This document shows, in pieces, positions 61,668 to 64,000 of a stretch of 64,000 nt of DNA (position 1 is the first letter of the stretch; the number at the start of each line of letters is the position of its first letter). The notes beneath the pieces are model-generated. The model was not told the origin of the DNA, made no database searches, and worked only from the letters and a program-made list of their open reading frames with translations. A program made the position numbers and the translations under genes. The DNA comes from Sphingopyxis sp. CCNWLW2 (GTDB lineage: Bacteria; Pseudomonadota; Alphaproteobacteria; Sphingomonadales; Sphingomonadaceae): contig NZ_JBAWKJ010000003.1 in the NCBI RefSeq assembly GCF_037095755.1, positions 62,001 through 126,000 on the forward strand, written 5' to 3'.

Positions 61668-63278
61668 ATGACCCCTAAGTTGCGCGCGGCGCTCTATCTT
61701 CGCGTCTCGACCTCCAAGCAGGCCGAGCAGGACGTCTCGATCCCCGATCAACGCCGTCAGGGCGAGGCCTATTGCGAATCGCGTGGGTTCGATCTCGTCG
61801 AGACCTACGTCGAGCCTGGCGCTTCGGCGACGACCGATCGCCGCCCGGAATTCCAGCGTATGATCGAGGCCGGGATGGCAAAACCGCCGCGGTTCGACCT
61901 GATCGTCGTTCACTCGTTCAGCCGCTTCTTTCGCGATCATTTCGAGCTCGAATTTCATGTCCGCAAGCTCGCCAGGAATGGCGTCAAGCTCGTGTCGATC
62001 ACCCAGGAAATCGGTGACGACCCGGTCCATGTCATGATGCGTCAGATCATGGCGCTGTTCGACGAATATCAGTCGAAAGAGAATGCCAAGCATACGCTGC
62101 GGGCGATGAAGGAAAACGCCCGGCAGGGATTCTGGAACGGCGCTCAGCCACCCATTGGCTATCGCCTCGTGCTGGCCGAGCAGCGCGGCTTGCGCGCAAA
62201 GAAGAAGCTGGAAATCGATCCGCTCCACGCGGAGACCGTCCGGCTGATGTTTCGCCTCGCGAATGTGGGCGATGGCGACGGACCGCTCGGCGTCAAATCG
62301 ATTGCCCACTATCTCAACTCGAGAGGAATGTTCACGCGCTCGGGCGGACGCTGGGGTGTGGGGACCGTCCATCAAATTCTGACCCGGCGCAGCTATATGG
62401 GCGTGCACGAATTCAATCGCATCGCGAAAGGCGGCCGCGTGAATCCGGACGCGGAGGTGATCACGATGCCGGTGCCGCCGCTCGTAGACCCGGAACTCTA
62501 CGACGCCGTGCAGGCGCGCCTTCAGTCGCGCCGTCCCGACAGGATGAATCCGGCATTGGCGGGGACCGCCACTCTTCTGACGGGCATACTTCGCTGCGCT
62601 GCGTGCGGCGGCGCAATGACGGTGATGACCGGAAAGCGCGGACGCTACCGTTATTACTCTTGCGGCAATCGCCGCCGCCAGGGCCCGACTTCCTGTGCCG
62701 GCCAGCCTGTCCGCCTTGATCATCTGGACGAGGTCATGTCGCGCTTTGTCGAGGATCGCTTGCTGGACGCGGTCGAGATGGAAGCGATTCTGGAAGCGCT
62801 GCTCGATCGAAAGCGCACGCGGGTGGCGGAACGCCAGCATCATATCGGCGAATTGAACCGGCGCGCTGCGGAGGCGCAGCAGCGATTGAGCCGACTTTAC
62901 GAGGCGATCGAGAACGGCGTCGCCGACCCAGCCGACGCCGATCTGGCCGGACGGATAGATTCGTTGAAAGCAGCGCGCGATCTGGCGAATGCAGAAGCGG
63001 CCAAGGCGGGAGATGTCCTCAAAGCGTCAGGCATCGGCGCGGTATCGCCGGAGACCCTCGCTGAATTCACAATGCGCGCCCGGAAACGTGTGCGTGCCGG
63101 CGGTCCGAAGCAGCGCCGGGACCTGCTGCACCGGTTCGTCCAGAGAATCGAAGTTCACGACCGACTGATAAGGGTCGGAGGAAAACGAGAGTCGCTGCTG
63201 AAAACGGTGGTTTCGCTAGGAAGTGAAGACGGCAGTGGGCAAGTGCCCTCTGCTGTACTGAAATGGCTCCCCGGGTAG
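61668..63278 (+). CDS. Large serine recombinase
   Basis: This is a 536-residue site-specific integrase. The resolvase catalytic domain begins ALYLRVSTSKQAEQDVSIPD with Ser14 as nucleophile and continues to about residue 150 (VHSFSRFFRD). The recombinase domain follows (ARQGFWNGAQPPIGYRLV), then a zinc ribbon (LRCAACGGAMTV to SCGNRRRQGPTSC) and a coiled coil near residues 375-450. Everything expected for an active enzyme is present. The last codons and the stop lie within the 3' end of tRNA-Asn, which marks the attachment junction of the element. Confidence 0.93.
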   Translation: MTPKLRAALYLRVSTSKQAEQDVSIPDQRRQGEAYCESRGFDLVETYVEPGASATTDRRPEFQRMIEAGMAKPPRFDLIVVHSFSRFFRDHFELEFHVRKLARNGVKLVSITQEIGDDPVHVMMRQIMALFDEYQSKENAKHTLRAMKENARQGFWNGAQPPIGYRLVLAEQRGLRAKKKLEIDPLHAETVRLMFRLANVGDGDGPLGVKSIAHYLNSRGMFTRSGGRWGVGTVHQILTRRSYMGVHEFNRIAKGGRVNPDAEVITMPVPPLVDPELYDAVQARLQSRRPDRMNPALAGTATLLTGILRCAACGGAMTVMTGKRGRYRYYSCGNRRRQGPTSCAGQPVRLDHLDEVMSRFVEDRLLDAVEMEAILEALLDRKRTRVAERQHHIGELNRRAAEAQQRLSRLYEAIENGVADPADADLAGRIDSLKAARDLANAEAAKAGDVLKASGIGAVSPETLAEFTMRARKRVRAGGPKQRRDLLHRFVQRIEVHDRLIRVGGKRESLLKTVVSLGSEDGSGQVPSAVLKWLPG

Positions 63279-63338
63279 GATTCGAACCTACGACCGATCG
63301 ATTAACAGTCGATTGCTCTACCGCTGAGCTACCGAGGA
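63265..63338 (-). tRNA. tRNA-Asn (anticodon GTT)
   Basis: On the minus strand the gene runs from TCCTCGGTAGC to GGGGA-G-CCA. The 7-bp acceptor stem (TCCTCGG with CCGGGGA, one G-T pair), discriminator G and encoded CCA are seen. The anticodon loop reads CTGTTAA, giving GTT. The T-arm has GGTTCGAATCC. Its 3' end overlaps the serine recombinase coding end by 14 bp, indicating that the element is inserted here. Confidence 0.93.
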
Positions 63339-63421
63339 ACACGCCGCCGAAGCGGACAAGGCGGCCCCTTTGCCGCCAACCGACAACTTTATCAAGGGGC
63401 TTTTATGGCCTTTTGTGACTC

Positions 63422-64000
63422 TCAGACGATAAATTGTTCCATCGCGATGCGTTCGTCGAGGCCCTGGTCGGGATCGAACAGCAAAGTCAGCGGCCGGCTG
63501 CGGTCGGTGGTGACCAGAACCGTCTTCACATCGCGGATCTCGCGCTGGTCGGCGACCGCGCTGACGGGGCGTTTTGCCGCCTCACGGACATTGAAGCGGA
63601 TGCTCGTCGATTCGGGAACCAGCGCGCCGCGCCAACGGCGGGGGCGGAAGGGGCTGATCGGCGTTAGCGCGAGCATTTCGGATTCGAGCGGCAGGATGGG
63701 GCCGTTGGCGCTGAGGTTATAGGCGGTCGATCCCGCCGGGGTCGACACGAGCACGCCGTCGCACGCCAGTTCCTCGAGCATCGTCTTTTCGTTGATCATC
63801 ACCTCGAGCTTTGCCGCCTGGCGCGTTTCGCGCAGCAGTGAAATCTCGTTGATCGCGGGCAGGATGTGCCGCTCGCCGCTGATCGTCGTGATGTCGCCCG
63901 ACAAAGGATGGATCAGGAACGGGCGCGCCGCGGCGAGCCGGTCGACGAGACCCTCGATCCGGAACTCGTTCATCAGGAACCCGATCGTGCCGCGATTCAT
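63422..64000 (-). CDS. nadK: NAD kinase, N-terminus outside the window
   Basis: The visible 192 residues are the C-terminal part of NAD kinase, which makes NADP from NAD. NRGTIGFLMNEF, VSTPAGSTAYNLSANGPIL and TPISPFRPRRWRGALVPES are diagnostic. The N-terminal GGDG motif lies beyond base 64000. This housekeeping gene beside tRNA-Asn shows that the right edge is core chromosome. Confidence 0.92.
   Translation of the reverse strand: MNRGTIGFLMNEFRIEGLVDRLAAARPFLIHPLSGDITTISGERHILPAINEISLLRETRQAAKLEVMINEKTMLEELACDGVLVSTPAGSTAYNLSANGPILPLESEMLALTPISPFRPRRWRGALVPESTSIRFNVREAAKRPVSAVADQREIRDVKTVLVTTDRSRPLTLLFDPDQGLDERIAMEQFIV

Noticed and set aside
61342..61671. 109-codon frame starting ATGTACGCC, overlapping the XRE gene stop
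   Set aside because: Its sequence becomes Arg/Ser-rich where the 64-codon frame in another phase has normal amino-acid use, so the shorter gene is preferred.
61293..62843. 516-codon minus-strand frame opposite the serine recombinase
   Set aside because: Antisense shadow of a gene with all recombinase domains.
1..64000. CRISPR arrays
   Set aside because: No regularly spaced direct repeats were seen by eye.
1..64000. rRNA genes or insertion-sequence transposases
   Set aside because: No rRNA-like stretch and no DDE transposase motif was found; the only recombinase is the serine integrase.

Overview
The window looks like chromosomal DNA of a GC-rich alphaproteobacterium of the Sphingomonadales (Sphingopyxis / Novosphingobium / Sphingobium type). 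The evidence is three large TonB-dependent receptors placed beside catabolic genes, a sphingomonad-type intergenic inverted repeat built on CCGGCGAAAGCCGG, a DUF736 gene, and general gene style. The genus is inference. About 1-57 kb is a catabolic accessory region. About 57-63.3 kb is the debris and integration end of a mobile element. The right edge (tRNA-Asn and NAD kinase) is core genome.

Region 1 (1-19.9 kb) looks like a pathway for a hydrophobic substrate. A tightly overlapped operon encodes a three-subunit molybdenum hydroxylase (FAD, 2Fe-2S and molybdopterin subunits) with an MBL-fold hydrolase gene inserted between the small and large subunits, followed by an SDR that lacks the YxxxK catalytic pair. 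Its maturation genes (MocA-like nucleotidyltransferase and XdhC-like chaperone) lie 13 kb away at 18.4-19.9 kb. Between them are an enoyl-CoA hydratase, an SDR, a cytochrome P450, a TonB receptor, an acyl-CoA ligase, a MarR regulator, a thiolase, a FadN-like hydroxyacyl-CoA dehydrogenase/enoyl-CoA hydratase fusion, and a double-domain HxlR regulator. Together they suggest hydroxylation, CoA activation and beta-oxidation.

Region 2 (19.9-33 kb) holds a frameshifted aldehyde dehydrogenase, an FMN reductase, an SDR, a PcaC-like decarboxylase, a NIPSNAP protein, a PcaD-like hydrolase and two overlapping LysR genes. It then has a RibB-like protein that lacks the DHBP-synthase acidic loop, divergent from a serine hydrolase - luciferase-like monooxygenase (LLM) - alpha/beta hydrolase - MFS operon.

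Region 3 (33-47.6 kb) holds a TonB receptor and a minus-strand operon of 2-hydroxyacid dehydrogenase, a second degenerate RibB-like protein and a flavin reductase. Next come an APC permease and an aldehyde dehydrogenase, then a plus-strand operon of class-III aminotransferase, FAH-family hydrolase, second LLM and SDR, and an AcoR-like regulator without a recognisable GAFTGA loop. A 17-bp dyad close to TGTnCC-N5-GGnACA recurs upstream of several of these genes, mostly 63-88 bp before the start codon, so the region is probably one regulon.

Region 4 (47.6-57.2 kb) contains gene remnants (a folD tail and a quinoprotein tail), a regulator made of two fused TetR units with two candidate operators before a TonB receptor, a second serine hydrolase, a 19-G homopolymer, small exported proteins, an SDR and a secreted polyester-hydrolase-like protein.

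Region 5 (57.2-64 kb) has DUF736, an MNT-HEPN protein, an HU-like protein, a dnaE2 3' remnant, a small XRE-type regulator and a large serine recombinase. The recombinase stop codon lies inside tRNA-Asn, and a partial NAD kinase gene follows.

The most unusual feature is the repeated pairing of degenerate RibB-like proteins, which keep the fold signatures but lose the acidic catalytic loop, with luciferase-like monooxygenases and flavin reductases.
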